Shown piece after piece: positions 15,237 through 22,732 of a stretch of 36,077 nucleotides of DNA (the stretch's first letter is position 1; the number at the start of each line of letters is the position of its first letter). A program made the position numbers and the translations under genes. The DNA is taken from positions 1 through 36,077 of the forward strand of contig CAAFZB010000032.1 of the NCBI GenBank assembly GCA_900767405.1, written 5' to 3'. The stretch comes from Rikenellaceae bacterium. Its GTDB lineage: Bacteria; Bacteroidota; Bacteroidia; Bacteroidales; UBA932. The notes beneath the pieces were generated by a model, which ran no database searches, had not been told where the DNA came from, and worked only from the letters and a program-made list of their open reading frames with translations.

Positions 15237-17412
15237 ATTGTTCTAGTGTAGATCCCGGGTAATAGTGTTCCAGGATTTGTTTGTAATCGTATCCTTTGCT
15301 GGCCATAACGGCTGCGCCTATCTGGCAGAAGCCTACGCCGTGTCCCCATCCGCGTCCCTTGAGCACGAGGGTGTCGCCCTCCCAGGAGGGATCGAACGCC
15401 GAGCTGTAGAGATGGCTGGTGCTCAGGTAGCGTCTTATGACCAGTTCCTTTCCTATTATCATCGTCTTCTTGCTTCCTACGACCTTGAGCAGGCGGAGCC
15501 GGTACGAGGGGCCGCGCTCAATGGGAACAAGGTCCCGAATCTCACCGAAGTCGATTCCCGAGCGCTGGTAAATGAGTTCGCTAATTTCCTTGCGGGTGTA
15601 GCGTTTCTCCCAGCGGTAGAAATCCTGAGTTTCCTGGTCGTAGTCGTTGAGAACCTGGCTCAGCACGGCTTTGTCGCCGGTATGGCAGAAGGGGTCTTCT
15701 CCGGGAGCGGCCGCATCGGGCAGGGCCTGCAGATAGGGATAGTCCTTGTCCTCCCAGCAGGTCGAGAACAGTTCCATAGTGCCGCCGCAGCATTTGCTGA
15801 AGCGGGCGTCGCAAATCTGCCCTTCGCTCTTGAGCACCTGTCCCCAGGTCTGGTCGATAGCCTTGCGCACGTTGTCCCCCACGGCCATTGTAAGACCCTG
15901 GTAGCGCTGACAGTGATCGTCGGCACAAACGTCAAAATTGGTATGGTCGTCGTGGTCCCACCATTTGATGAAAACGGGCGTGCCGTCGGCCGCAGTGTCG
16001 TGAATCTCATTTTCGGCACTGGTGGCGCCGCTGGCGCGATGCCCTATGTGACTCATAACCCACGAGCGGGATATTACCGAATGGGCCTTGAGGTACTCCA
16101 GAGTAGCGTTGGCGTTCATCTCCGAACTTATTACGCTAAGCAGGTAGTTCTCGACCCCTATGCGGTTCACAGCGGTAACTTTCCCGTTTTCTACGATAAA
16201 TCTCAGACTTCCGGCGAACTTCTGGGTCACCTTCCTCTGCCAGTGGAAGTCCACTCCAATCACAACGTCGTAGAGGATGAAGGACGGTTCCTCGAACAGC
16301 ATCGAGCGGGTACGCCCCTCGAATACCAGTTCGTCGTAAAGACATCCGTTGTAACAGATTTTTCCGTCCTTGCAGCTGACTTTCTGTGGGCCGGCGCCGT
16401 CCGATATTATCTCGAACGTTATTTCGGGTGCGCTCATTATGCCCACGTCCAGCTTGGGCTCGGTGCGGGTCAGTCTTTGTGCTATCATATCTTCTTCTTT
16501 CTTGGTTATTGACACTTCATCCAGGATTTCCGCAAGCAGAGCGGCGGTAACCTTGCCCTTGTCGGCCTTGTCGGGGGTGATGAACACTCCGGCCATCTCG
16601 GCGGCTCCGGGGCTTATGGTAAGATGGTCCTCACCGGTAGAGAAATAGTGGTGCGGACGGAGCTCCCTGCGCAAGGTCACGAAAACCCGGTACTCGTCGC
16701 CCTTCATATAGGCGTACAGGTTGAATCTGGGTTCCACCTCGGAGCTGGGCTCACAGCAGTCCAGCAGGCAGTAGAACAGCTTTGCCAGAGATTTGGTCGT
16801 AGTTGCCTTTATGCAATAGATTCCACGGGTAAAATAAGGGAAATGATACAGAGTTGCCTCCTTCACTCTGGCCATAGGCTCTCCGGGGTTGTCCAGGAAC
16901 TCGTCTACGGCGTTCTCGAGCGGAAGGGCACCTCTCAGGCAGGCCTGGAAGTGCAGATGGTCGGGGGCCGATGCGCCCGCCAGCGGCCCGTTGTAGTACA
17001 CCGTGTACTGCCCGTACATCCGGGCGAAATCAAGCATATCGGGCAGATGGTGCCAGATTTCCTGGGGTACGTGCTCTTCGCGGGCTATCACAAGATGACC
17101 CTTGAATATGGGGAAAGGATTTATCTGGATATTGTACCGGCGGCCCTTGCGGCCCTCGAACTTGAGATGGAACTGCTCCTTGGGACGGTTCTTGGCGCAG
17201 AGGAAACAGGGACGGCTGGACAGAGTCTCCTTGTCTATCCGGGCAGTGCTGGAAGCCCGCCTGGCCGGATTGTACTGCAGCTTGACCTTCAGCCCTCCAA
17301 CCTTGAAATCCTTGGTCTCCACACGTTTGAGCGCGCGGAAATTATCCGCCGCCATAGGCCAGACCGAAAGCTGGTCCTTGATAAACTTCTCAATAATATC
17401 CTTTTCCATCAT
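15229..17412 (-). CDS. DUF4922 (HIT/GalT-like) - SpoIID/LytB amidase-enhancer fusion protein
   Basis: A protein of 727 aa in two parts. Residues 1 to about 300 match DUF4922, with a Cys pair (RPCFLCAKNRP), a GalT/HIT-like core (INPFPIFKGHLVIAREEHVPQ) and a histidine-rich motif HLHFQA like the HxHxQ of nucleotidyl/phosphorylase enzymes of the HIT superfamily. The C-terminal half is SpoIID/LytB: NRIGVENYLLSVISSEM, LKAHSVISRSWVMSH, SKCCGGTMELFS, and GRGWGHGVGFCQIGA near the end. SpoIID-type domains bind or cleave glycan strands or stimulate amidases. No signal peptide or membrane helix is visible at the N-terminus (MMEKDIIEKFIKDQL), odd for a wall-directed domain. It heads the operon with the AmpG-like permease and NamZ. 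Catalysis by the DUF4922 half is unproven. Confidence 0.85.
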   Translation of the reverse strand: MMEKDIIEKFIKDQLSVWPMAADNFRALKRVETKDFKVGGLKVKLQYNPARRASSTARIDKETLSSRPCFLCAKNRPKEQFHLKFEGRKGRRYNIQINPFPIFKGHLVIAREEHVPQEIWHHLPDMLDFARMYGQYTVYYNGPLAGASAPDHLHFQACLRGALPLENAVDEFLDNPGEPMARVKEATLYHFPYFTRGIYCIKATTTKSLAKLFYCLLDCCEPSSEVEPRFNLYAYMKGDEYRVFVTLRRELRPHHYFSTGEDHLTISPGAAEMAGVFITPDKADKGKVTAALLAEILDEVSITKKEEDMIAQRLTRTEPKLDVGIMSAPEITFEIISDGAGPQKVSCKDGKICYNGCLYDELVFEGRTRSMLFEEPSFILYDVVIGVDFHWQRKVTQKFAGSLRFIVENGKVTAVNRIGVENYLLSVISSEMNANATLEYLKAHSVISRSWVMSHIGHRASGATSAENEIHDTAADGTPVFIKWWDHDDHTNFDVCADDHCQRYQGLTMAVGDNVRKAIDQTWGQVLKSEGQICDARFSKCCGGTMELFSTCWEDKDYPYLQALPDAAAPGEDPFCHTGDKAVLSQVLNDYDQETQDFYRWEKRYTRKEISELIYQRSGIDFGEIRDLVPIERGPSYRLRLLKVVGSKKTMIIGKELVIRRYLSTSHLYSSAFDPSWEGDTLVLKGRGWGHGVGFCQIGAAVMASKGYDYKQILEHYYPGSTLEQYD

Positions 17413-17494
17413 TCAATTCATTTTTCCGCTCCGGTCGTTCCGGTTGTCGGGCGGTTTCTGCTGTTGTTTCGGTTGTCGTGCGGCCGCAGGGCAG

Positions 17495-18061
17495 TTACAA
17501 CAGGGCCGTCACCTTATCGCCGAACTCGACCCAGTCCTTTTCGAAACCGGGCGTAAACACCTTGCCGCCGATCTTCTTTCTTATTTGTTCCGCAGTCCAG
17601 AACTGTCCGTCCTCCACCTCGTCGGTATGAGGGTTCAGAGCGAAATTCCCCACCGCGGCGAACACGCACACCATCTCCCTCTCATTATGGTCGGAATATA
17701 CGTAGCCCCCGAGCTGCACGGGGTTGAAGGCAGCAAGCCCGATTTCCTCGGAGGACTCCCTGTACAACGCTTCCATAAGGGACTCGCCATAAATGACGTG
17801 CCCCGTAACCGCATTGTCCCACAACCCGGGATACAACTCCTTGGCAGATGCTCTTTTCTGCAGGAAAAAATTCCCGTCGCGATTTATCAGAAACAACCTT
17901 ACGACAGGGTGCAGCAGCCTCCTCTGGTGACAGGCGGCCCTGGATGCCTGGGCCACTACCAATCCGCTTGACTCCACCACGGGGAGCATCTCCAGCGACT
18001 TGCCGGGAGAAGTTCCTATTGCCAGCGGAGCGGGATCCTGCGCATAAACCAACTCTATCAT
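17495..18061 (-). CDS. Nudix hydrolase (YfcD/IPP-isomerase-like)
   Basis: About 188 aa from the ATG at 18061. A complete Nudix box is present: GHVIYGE, seven residues, REssEEIG (pattern Gx5Ex7REUxEExGU). Hydrolases of this group cleave nucleoside diphosphate derivatives; the isopentenyl-diphosphate isomerase-like branch (QKRASAKELYPGLWDNAVTGH) is the nearest in style. An in-frame ATG at 18115 exists, but a strong -7 element (18069-18076) lies downstream of it, so the transcript should begin just before 18061. The gene ends 82 nt upstream of the DUF4922-SpoIID gene, and that gap has no evident promoter, so the peptidoglycan-salvage genes may share this transcript. Substrate unknown. Confidence 0.85.
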   Translation of the reverse strand: MIELVYAQDPAPLAIGTSPGKSLEMLPVVESSGLVVAQASRAACHQRRLLHPVVRLFLINRDGNFFLQKRASAKELYPGLWDNAVTGHVIYGESLMEALYRESSEEIGLAAFNPVQLGGYVYSDHNEREMVCVFAAVGNFALNPHTDEVEDGQFWTAEQIRKKIGGKVFTPGFEKDWVEFGDKVTALL

Positions 18062-18068
18062 ATCTCTA

Positions 18069-18099
18069 CAAATATAATTCTTATCGGCCAAAATATCAA
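18069..18099 (-). promoter_or_regulatory. Promoter of the Nudix gene (and possibly the salvage operon)
   Basis: On the minus strand TTG (18097-18099), 20 nt, then TATATTTG (18069-18076), a good Bacteroidales promoter. The expected transcription start is about at the ATG 18061, giving an almost leaderless mRNA and excluding the longer start at 18115. Confidence 0.55.
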
Positions 18100-18146
18100 T
18101 ACAAACAAAAGCCATAAAAAGGCATATATAAATTTTTCAAAAAAAG

Positions 18147-18177
18147 TTTGCCGATTTAAGTTTTTGTAGTACCTTTG
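18147..18177 (+). promoter_or_regulatory. Promoter of tRNA-Asn
   Basis: TTTG (18147-18150), exactly 19 nt, then TACCTTTG (18170-18177). This matches the Bacteroides TTTG/TAnnTTTG consensus perfectly. Transcription would start near 18183, about 22 nt before the tRNA; the leader holds a short CCGCG/CGCGG inverted repeat. Confidence 0.8.
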
Positions 18178-18205
18178 CAGTCCCGCGATACACCGCGGAA
18201 AATAT

Positions 18206-18279
18206 TCCTCTTTAGCTCAGTTGGTTAGAGCACCTGACTGTTAATCAGGGGGTCCTAGGTTCAAGTCCTAGAAGGGGAG
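18206..18279 (+). tRNA. tRNA-Asn (GTT anticodon)
   Basis: A 74-nt cloverleaf. Acceptor TCCTCTT (18206-18212) pairs with AAGGGGA (18272-18278) with one G-U. The D arm is GCTC...GAGC. The anticodon stem CCTGA/TCAGG encloses CTGTTAA, giving anticodon GTT for asparagine. The T arm CTAGG/CCTAG encloses TTCAAGT. The discriminator is G at 18279. CCA is not encoded. A promoter and a terminator flank it, so it is a single-gene transcript. Confidence 0.96.
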
Positions 18280-18283
18280 CGAA

Positions 18284-18310
18284 AGCCGAAGCAAATGCTT
18301 CGGCTTTTTT
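18284..18310 (+). terminator. Rho-independent terminator after tRNA-Asn
   Basis: Perfect 9-bp stem AGCCGAAGC (18284-18292) / GCTTCGGCT (18297-18305) with an AAAT loop, followed by a run of T's to 18310. It starts 5 nt after the tRNA. Confidence 0.9.
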
Positions 18311-18351
18311 CACGACGTTTTTGAGAGTAATTGATAATCAATATGTTGCGA

Positions 18352-18383
18352 AAATCCCTTCCGCCAGAACGCGGAAGGGATTT
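18352..18383 (-). terminator. Strong hairpin, probable terminator of the small lipoprotein gene
   Basis: Perfect 13-bp stem AAATCCCTTCCGC (18352-18364) / GCGGAAGGGATTT (18371-18383) around CAGAAC. It lies about 40 nt past the stop of the minus-strand lipoprotein gene. Read on the minus strand it ends in a short TTTT, weak for a U-tract but typical of Bacteroidales terminators. Confidence 0.65.
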
Positions 18384-18421
18384 CTATAACTCGCTAAGTA
18401 TAAGGTACTTCTAAAAACGCA

Positions 18422-18928
18422 TTATCTTCCAGAGTCACTAATCGTACCATCTGCATTGATGGTAAAGGTATAGTTGGCAGAAAGCCTGCTGCACCATTTG
18501 TCAACGACTTGTTCCACGGTACGCCCTTTCTGCGCAGCACTTTCAAAACTGAATCCCTGAGCCCCAATTCTTTTCCTACATCCCATCGGCAAGCCGTTGA
18601 ATGAGACATCTATAAGAGCGACTGCATCATAAAGCTTACCCGCTACGGGAACGAAAGATTCCTTGCGCTTCGCAACAACTGTCAAAGTTCCCTTCGTTGT
18701 CTCTGAAACAGTGAATGACCTGTCTACATTAAAGTTGCTCAGGTCAATGGTCTGACCGTTGAACTCAAACTTCGAGCCTGTAAAGTCAATCATTTCAAAA
18801 AGGTCTGCACACGCTTCCGCATCAATTCGAACTATGGTGCTCTTCGCGGGAGAGGGAGAAGGAGAGGGAGAAGGTGTCGCATTCTTCTCACAGGAAACAA
18901 AAAGTGCTGCAACAAAGGCAACAACCAT
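18422..18928 (-). CDS. Small putative lipoprotein with Pro-Ser linker; start probably disrupted
   Basis: A protein of 168 aa from the ATG at 18928. A hydrophobic stretch ends in the lipobox-like LFVSC, followed by a PSPSPSPSP linker and a ~130-residue domain I do not recognise. The domain contains VAKRKESFVPVAGKLYDAVALIDVSF and ends in a beta hairpin (YTFTINADGTI). From this ATG the signal segment is only about 12 residues with no Lys/Arg, too short for a lipoprotein signal. In frame just upstream are codons for IIVV preceded by TGA, and an ATGAA (18945) lies one base out of frame; a single inserted base would restore a normal start of the M-K-I-I-V-V type. So it is either a recent pseudogene, a sequence error, or uses an unusual start. 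A -7 element at 18969-18976 and a downstream hairpin suggest it is transcribed alone. Confidence 0.6.
   Translation of the reverse strand: MVVAFVAALFVSCEKNATPSPSPSPSPAKSTIVRIDAEACADLFEMIDFTGSKFEFNGQTIDLSNFNVDRSFTVSETTKGTLTVVAKRKESFVPVAGKLYDAVALIDVSFNGLPMGCRKRIGAQGFSFESAAQKGRTVEQVVDKWCSRLSANYTFTINADGTISDSGR
18849..18872. repeat. Two perfect 12-bp tandem units encoding the Pro-Ser linker
   Basis: GGAGAGGGAGAA occurs twice head to tail (18849-18860, 18861-18872), with partial units on both sides. On the minus strand it encodes alternating Ser-Pro. Copy changes of 12 bp would add or remove four residues without shifting the frame. Confidence 0.8.
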
Positions 18929-18968
18929 TACAACAATAATTCATAAATAATGTGTTTATAAAACAACG

Positions 18969-18976
18969 CAAAAGTA
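18969..18976 (-). promoter_or_regulatory. -7 promoter element of the small lipoprotein gene
   Basis: TACTTTTG on the minus strand fits TAnnTTTG. It lies in the A+T-rich gap between glpK and the lipoprotein gene, about 24 nt before the out-of-frame ATG at 18945 and 41 nt before the ATG at 18928. No -33 box at the usual spacing. Confidence 0.4.
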
Positions 18977-19013
18977 GAAAAATATAAAATATAAAAGAAA
19001 AAAATTACAAAAA

Positions 19014-20477
19014 TCAGGCAAGCTCCACGGCGCGGTGCCAGGCATCGACGGCGCGGCGGGCGTCGGCTTCACACATCGAAGGGACAAACCTGCGCTCCTG
19101 CCGCCAGTGACTCATAAGATCGTCCCTGCTGTTCCACACGCCCACACACAGTCCGGCAAACAGGGCGGCTCCAAGCGCGGTAGTCTCAACAATCGCAGGG
19201 CGTACTGTGGCAACCCCCAGGATATCGGCCTGGAACTGCATAAGAAGGTTATTTCTCGACGCCCCGCCATCCACCTTAAGTTCGCAAATGGGAATGCCGG
19301 CATCGCGGGACATCGCCTGCATAACGTCGTAAGTCTCGAACGCTATCCCCTCGAGAGCCGCGCGCGCAATGTGTCCGGCCTTCGTTCCACGGGTGATACC
19401 GCAAATCATCCCCCTTGCATCGGGATTCCAGTACGGAGCCCCCAGTCCGGTAAGAGCCGGCACAAAGCATACTCCCCCGTTATCCTCCACGCTGCGCGCG
19501 AGCTGCTCTATCTCGCACGACGACTTTATTATTCCAAGGGAATCGCGAAGCCACTGCACCACGCTCCCCGCAACGAACACGCTCCCCTCCAGGGCATAGT
19601 TCACTTCCCCTGCAACAGACCAGGCAACGGTAGTAAGCAGGTTATTCTTCGAAAGCAGTGCCTTCTTTCCGCAGTTCATAAGCAGGAAGCATCCGGTACC
19701 GTAAGTATTCTTCACGTCCCCGGGCCTCACGCACATCTGCCCGAAAAGCGAAGCCTGCTGGTCCCCCGCCACCCCCGCAATCGGGATTCCGTCGGGAATT
19801 CCCTCGATTCCAAGGGTAGAGCCAAAAACGGTCGAGTTCTCCTTCACCTGCGGGAGGATGCACTCAGGCACCCCCATCAGCTCCAGAAGGCTCTCGTCCC
19901 AGCTCAGGGTGTGAATGTTGAAAAGCATTGTACGGGAAGCGTTGGTAACGTCGGTTGCGTGCACCTTCCCGCCGGTAAGCCGCCAGATAAGGAACGAATC
20001 CACCGTACCAAACTTCAATTCCCCCGCAGCGGCCCGGGAAGCAGCGCCCGGGACGTTTTCCAGGATCCACTTCAGCTTTGTCCCGCTAAAATAGGCATCC
20101 GGTACAAGTCCGGTTTTCGAACGGATGGTTTCGGCCTGCGATTTAAGGGCGGCGCAGAAATCGGCGGTGCGACGGTCCTGCCACACAATGGCGTTGCATA
20201 CCGCCTTGCCGGTCTGCGCATCCCACACAACAGTCGTTTCGCGCTGATTGGTGATTCCTATGGCCGCAATGCTCTTGTCTGCATTGCGGTCCATCACCTG
20301 CGCGACCGTCTCCCGCACAGAATTCCAGATATCCTCGGGATCGTGCTCGACCCACCCCGGCCGAGGGAAATGCTGCGCAAACTCCTGCTGCGCGCAATCG
20401 ACTATTTTGCAGTCGCTGTCGAACAGTATCGCGCGGGAACTGGTAGTTCCCTGGTCAATGGCCAGGACGTATTTCAT
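19014..20477 (-). CDS. glpK: Glycerol kinase
   Basis: 487 aa, the normal length of GlpK (about 500). It phosphorylates glycerol to glycerol-3-phosphate with ATP in the cytoplasm. FGGY-kinase landmarks: YVLAIDQGTTSSRAI at the N-terminus, GITNQRETTVVWD, IVWQDRRTA, GVAGDQQASLFGQ, and KVDGGASRNNLLMQFQAD in the C-terminal ATPase domain. The ATG at 20477 overlaps the TGA of the upstream lipase gene as ATGA, a coupled start, so the eight extra residues of the longer frame (to 20501) are not used. No GlpF facilitator or GlpD dehydrogenase is next to it. The partner suggests glycerol comes from acylglycerol hydrolysis. Confidence 0.96.
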   Translation of the reverse strand: MKYVLAIDQGTTSSRAILFDSDCKIVDCAQQEFAQHFPRPGWVEHDPEDIWNSVRETVAQVMDRNADKSIAAIGITNQRETTVVWDAQTGKAVCNAIVWQDRRTADFCAALKSQAETIRSKTGLVPDAYFSGTKLKWILENVPGAASRAAAGELKFGTVDSFLIWRLTGGKVHATDVTNASRTMLFNIHTLSWDESLLELMGVPECILPQVKENSTVFGSTLGIEGIPDGIPIAGVAGDQQASLFGQMCVRPGDVKNTYGTGCFLLMNCGKKALLSKNNLLTTVAWSVAGEVNYALEGSVFVAGSVVQWLRDSLGIIKSSCEIEQLARSVEDNGGVCFVPALTGLGAPYWNPDARGMICGITRGTKAGHIARAALEGIAFETYDVMQAMSRDAGIPICELKVDGGASRNNLLMQFQADILGVATVRPAIVETTALGAALFAGLCVGVWNSRDDLMSHWRQERRFVPSMCEADARRAVDAWHRAVELA

Positions 20478-21382
20478 AACTCGCTCAGGATGTCGTTCCA
20501 AACCGTCATCTTATCCTTCTCGAGCAGAATCTCGTGTCTCATTCCGGGATAGAGCACACCCTTCACGTCGGTATAGCCCAGGCCCGAAATGAAATCAACC
20601 GAACTCTGCCAGGCCTCGTCCGACTTGCGGCAGGGGTCCAGCGCTCCCGATTTAAAGCGGATGGGCATATCGGGTTTGGAAAGTTTCCAGCCTTTGCCCG
20701 AATAGCAGTCGGTAAGAAGGCCGAACAGGCCCAGAAAAGCGCCCACCGTAAAATTGAAGTTGCACAGAGGGTCGCTATGGTAATCCTTGAGAATCTCGGG
20801 GTCGGAGCAGACCCAGGCACGGTCATAACCTTCCTTCTCGAAAGGTGTGTTATAACCGGCGAAGCTTATCTTCTTGAGGAGCTTCGAGCGGCGGCGGTAA
20901 CCCATAAAGGTCCCTATCAGATGAGCAAGCACCTTTCCGGCGCCCTTGGCAGGATTGTCAGACGGAGAACCGGAAACAATAAGCCTGTCTATGGTGTTGT
21001 CGTAGCGCTTGAGGTAGCATCTCACAATAAGGGAACCCATACTGTGTCCCAGCAGAGTGAAAGGGAGGTCTCCGAATTCCTTGCGGGCCCAGTCCCCCAC
21101 CGTCTTCACATCCTCCACCATAGCCAGCCAGTCCCCCTTCTTAAGATGTCCGAGGTCCTCCTCGCTCCTTACAGAGGCCCCGTGTCCGCGGTTGTCGCAC
21201 ATAACGCACGCGTATCCGTGCTCCGAGAGCCATTCCATAAAGCCGAAATAGCGCTCCTTGTGTTCAATCATTCCGTGTACAAGCTGTACAATACCCTTGG
21301 GAGTCCCCTCGGGCCTGGTGACCGAAGTCGACAGCAAAAGACCGTCGACGCCAGACGGCAGTGTAAAAATTTCCGGTTTCAT
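20474..21382 (-). CDS. Alpha/beta hydrolase, monoacylglycerol lipase / lysophospholipase-like
   Basis: 302 aa of the serine aminopeptidase S33 (Hydrolase_4) type. Nucleophile elbow LLGHSMGS, acid in FKSGALDPC, histidine in PGMRHEILLE, and the oxyanion HG in VQLVHGMIEHKERY are all present. No signal peptide, so cytoplasmic. Monoacylglycerol lipases and PldB-type lysophospholipases share this pattern. The ATGA overlap with glpK means the two are translated together, and glycerol release followed by phosphorylation is the natural reading. The exact ester substrate cannot be read from the sequence. Confidence 0.88.
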   Translation of the reverse strand: MKPEIFTLPSGVDGLLLSTSVTRPEGTPKGIVQLVHGMIEHKERYFGFMEWLSEHGYACVMCDNRGHGASVRSEEDLGHLKKGDWLAMVEDVKTVGDWARKEFGDLPFTLLGHSMGSLIVRCYLKRYDNTIDRLIVSGSPSDNPAKGAGKVLAHLIGTFMGYRRRSKLLKKISFAGYNTPFEKEGYDRAWVCSDPEILKDYHSDPLCNFNFTVGAFLGLFGLLTDCYSGKGWKLSKPDMPIRFKSGALDPCRKSDEAWQSSVDFISGLGYTDVKGVLYPGMRHEILLEKDKMTVWNDILSEL

Positions 21383-21424
21383 ATCTGAAAAGATTTATTA
21401 GTTCCAAAGTGTCAGAGAAAGGAA

Positions 21425-22732
21425 TCACCGTCCTCCTCCAAGGGCGCGGTACAATTCCACGGACGAGCCGAGGATATCGCAGGCATTCTGAATATCGGCA
21501 ATCTGGGCCTCCAGAAGGCTGTTCTGTGCGCTCAGCACCTCCAGATAGGTACCACGGCCATACTTCATCTTAAGCTGGGTAGCCTTGAGGGCACGCTCCA
21601 TAGCCTCGACCCTGTTGAGACACTCCTCCCTCTCGCTCCTTCTAACCCTGCCGGTGGCAAGGGCGTTGTTAACCTCGTTTCCGGCATTGAGCAGCGCATT
21701 TGCATACGCCATCTTATATTCCTCGAGACGGCTCTCGCCCACTTTCACCTGAGCAATGTTCTCGCCGGCATTGAAGACAGGTTGCAAAAGACCACCTATC
21801 AGACCGTAAATCAGGGATTTGTTGCCCCAGCCAATGCTTCCGCCAATCTCAATCTGAGGACAGCAGTTCGCCCTGGCCAGATTTGCGTTGTAGAAAGCCT
21901 GGGCCAGACGCATCTCCGCAGCCCTTACGTCGGGACGCGCCCTCACGGCGTTGAGGTTTATCGTATCCAGCGCGGCGGAATTGATGTTGGTAATGCTGCC
22001 CCTTTCAATCTTTCCCTCCGACTCGCACAGCAGCATACGCATAGCATTCTCGTTCACCTCGCGAAGGAGCCTGAGCGCCTTCCCGCTTGCACGGGTGGCA
22101 TAATACGAGCCCTCGAACTGGGATACTCCGGCCTCGTCTTCGATTCCGGCCTGCTTCATAGCCTTGATGGTCTGCACAGAACTTGCCCAGTTCTGCTCTG
22201 CCGCATCGGTAGCCAGAATCTGCGCATCGATATTCTGCAGCGAATAGTAAAGCGTAGCCACAGAGGCCACCAGTTCGCAACGGCAGGCCTGCTCCAGGTC
22301 TTCCATCTCCTGCTTCACCATTTTTGCAATACGCTTGCGGTTGGTAACCCTGCCAAAGATATCTATCTCCCAGGACAGTGTTCCCAAAGAATAATTGAGC
22401 GCCCCGGCATCGAACTTCTTGGAAGGATCCACCGATATTACCGGATTGCCTCCCGCGTATATCCTGGGAAGATACGCGAGCCTTGCCGCAGTCAACTGTG
22501 CATTGGCCTGCTTCACCCTCTCCTGGGCCATTCTCAGGTCATAATTCCTCACCAGCGCGCTGTCTATGAGGTCCAGCAGCATAGAGTCCCGGAAAATCTC
22601 CCGGTACGACGGAACGTTTATCTTTATTGCCTCGTCGGTCTGGGCCGAGCTCCTGTACTTCCCGTAAATTCCGCAGGAACTTACTGCAAGGCACAGCAGC
22701 GCACCCACCAGCACTTTACTAATATTTCTCAT
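21425..22732 (-). CDS. Outer membrane factor lipoprotein of RND efflux system (TolC/OprM/NodT family)
   Basis: About 435 aa from the ATG at 22732, giving a lipoprotein signal (MRNISKVLVGALLCLAVSSC). The frame stays open upstream to 22858, but that part lies inside the RND gene. The two-fold repeat of outer membrane efflux domains is visible: LIDSALVRNYDLRMAQERVKQ at the N-terminal side and VRARPDVRAAEMRLAQAFYNANLARA at the C-terminal side, with long helical segments. It forms the outer-membrane exit duct of the pump. It starts 14 bp inside the end of the RND gene as the last gene of the three-gene operon. Confidence 0.92.
   Translation of the reverse strand: MRNISKVLVGALLCLAVSSCGIYGKYRSSAQTDEAIKINVPSYREIFRDSMLLDLIDSALVRNYDLRMAQERVKQANAQLTAARLAYLPRIYAGGNPVISVDPSKKFDAGALNYSLGTLSWEIDIFGRVTNRKRIAKMVKQEMEDLEQACRCELVASVATLYYSLQNIDAQILATDAAEQNWASSVQTIKAMKQAGIEDEAGVSQFEGSYYATRASGKALRLLREVNENAMRMLLCESEGKIERGSITNINSAALDTINLNAVRARPDVRAAEMRLAQAFYNANLARANCCPQIEIGGSIGWGNKSLIYGLIGGLLQPVFNAGENIAQVKVGESRLEEYKMAYANALLNAGNEVNNALATGRVRRSEREECLNRVEAMERALKATQLKMKYGRGTYLEVLSAQNSLLEAQIADIQNACDILGSSVELYRALGGGR

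Noticed and set aside
15265..16512. Plus-strand frame of 415 codons opposite the SpoIID part
   Set aside because: Antisense shadow; no family features, and the minus strand has clear SpoIID and DUF4922 motifs.
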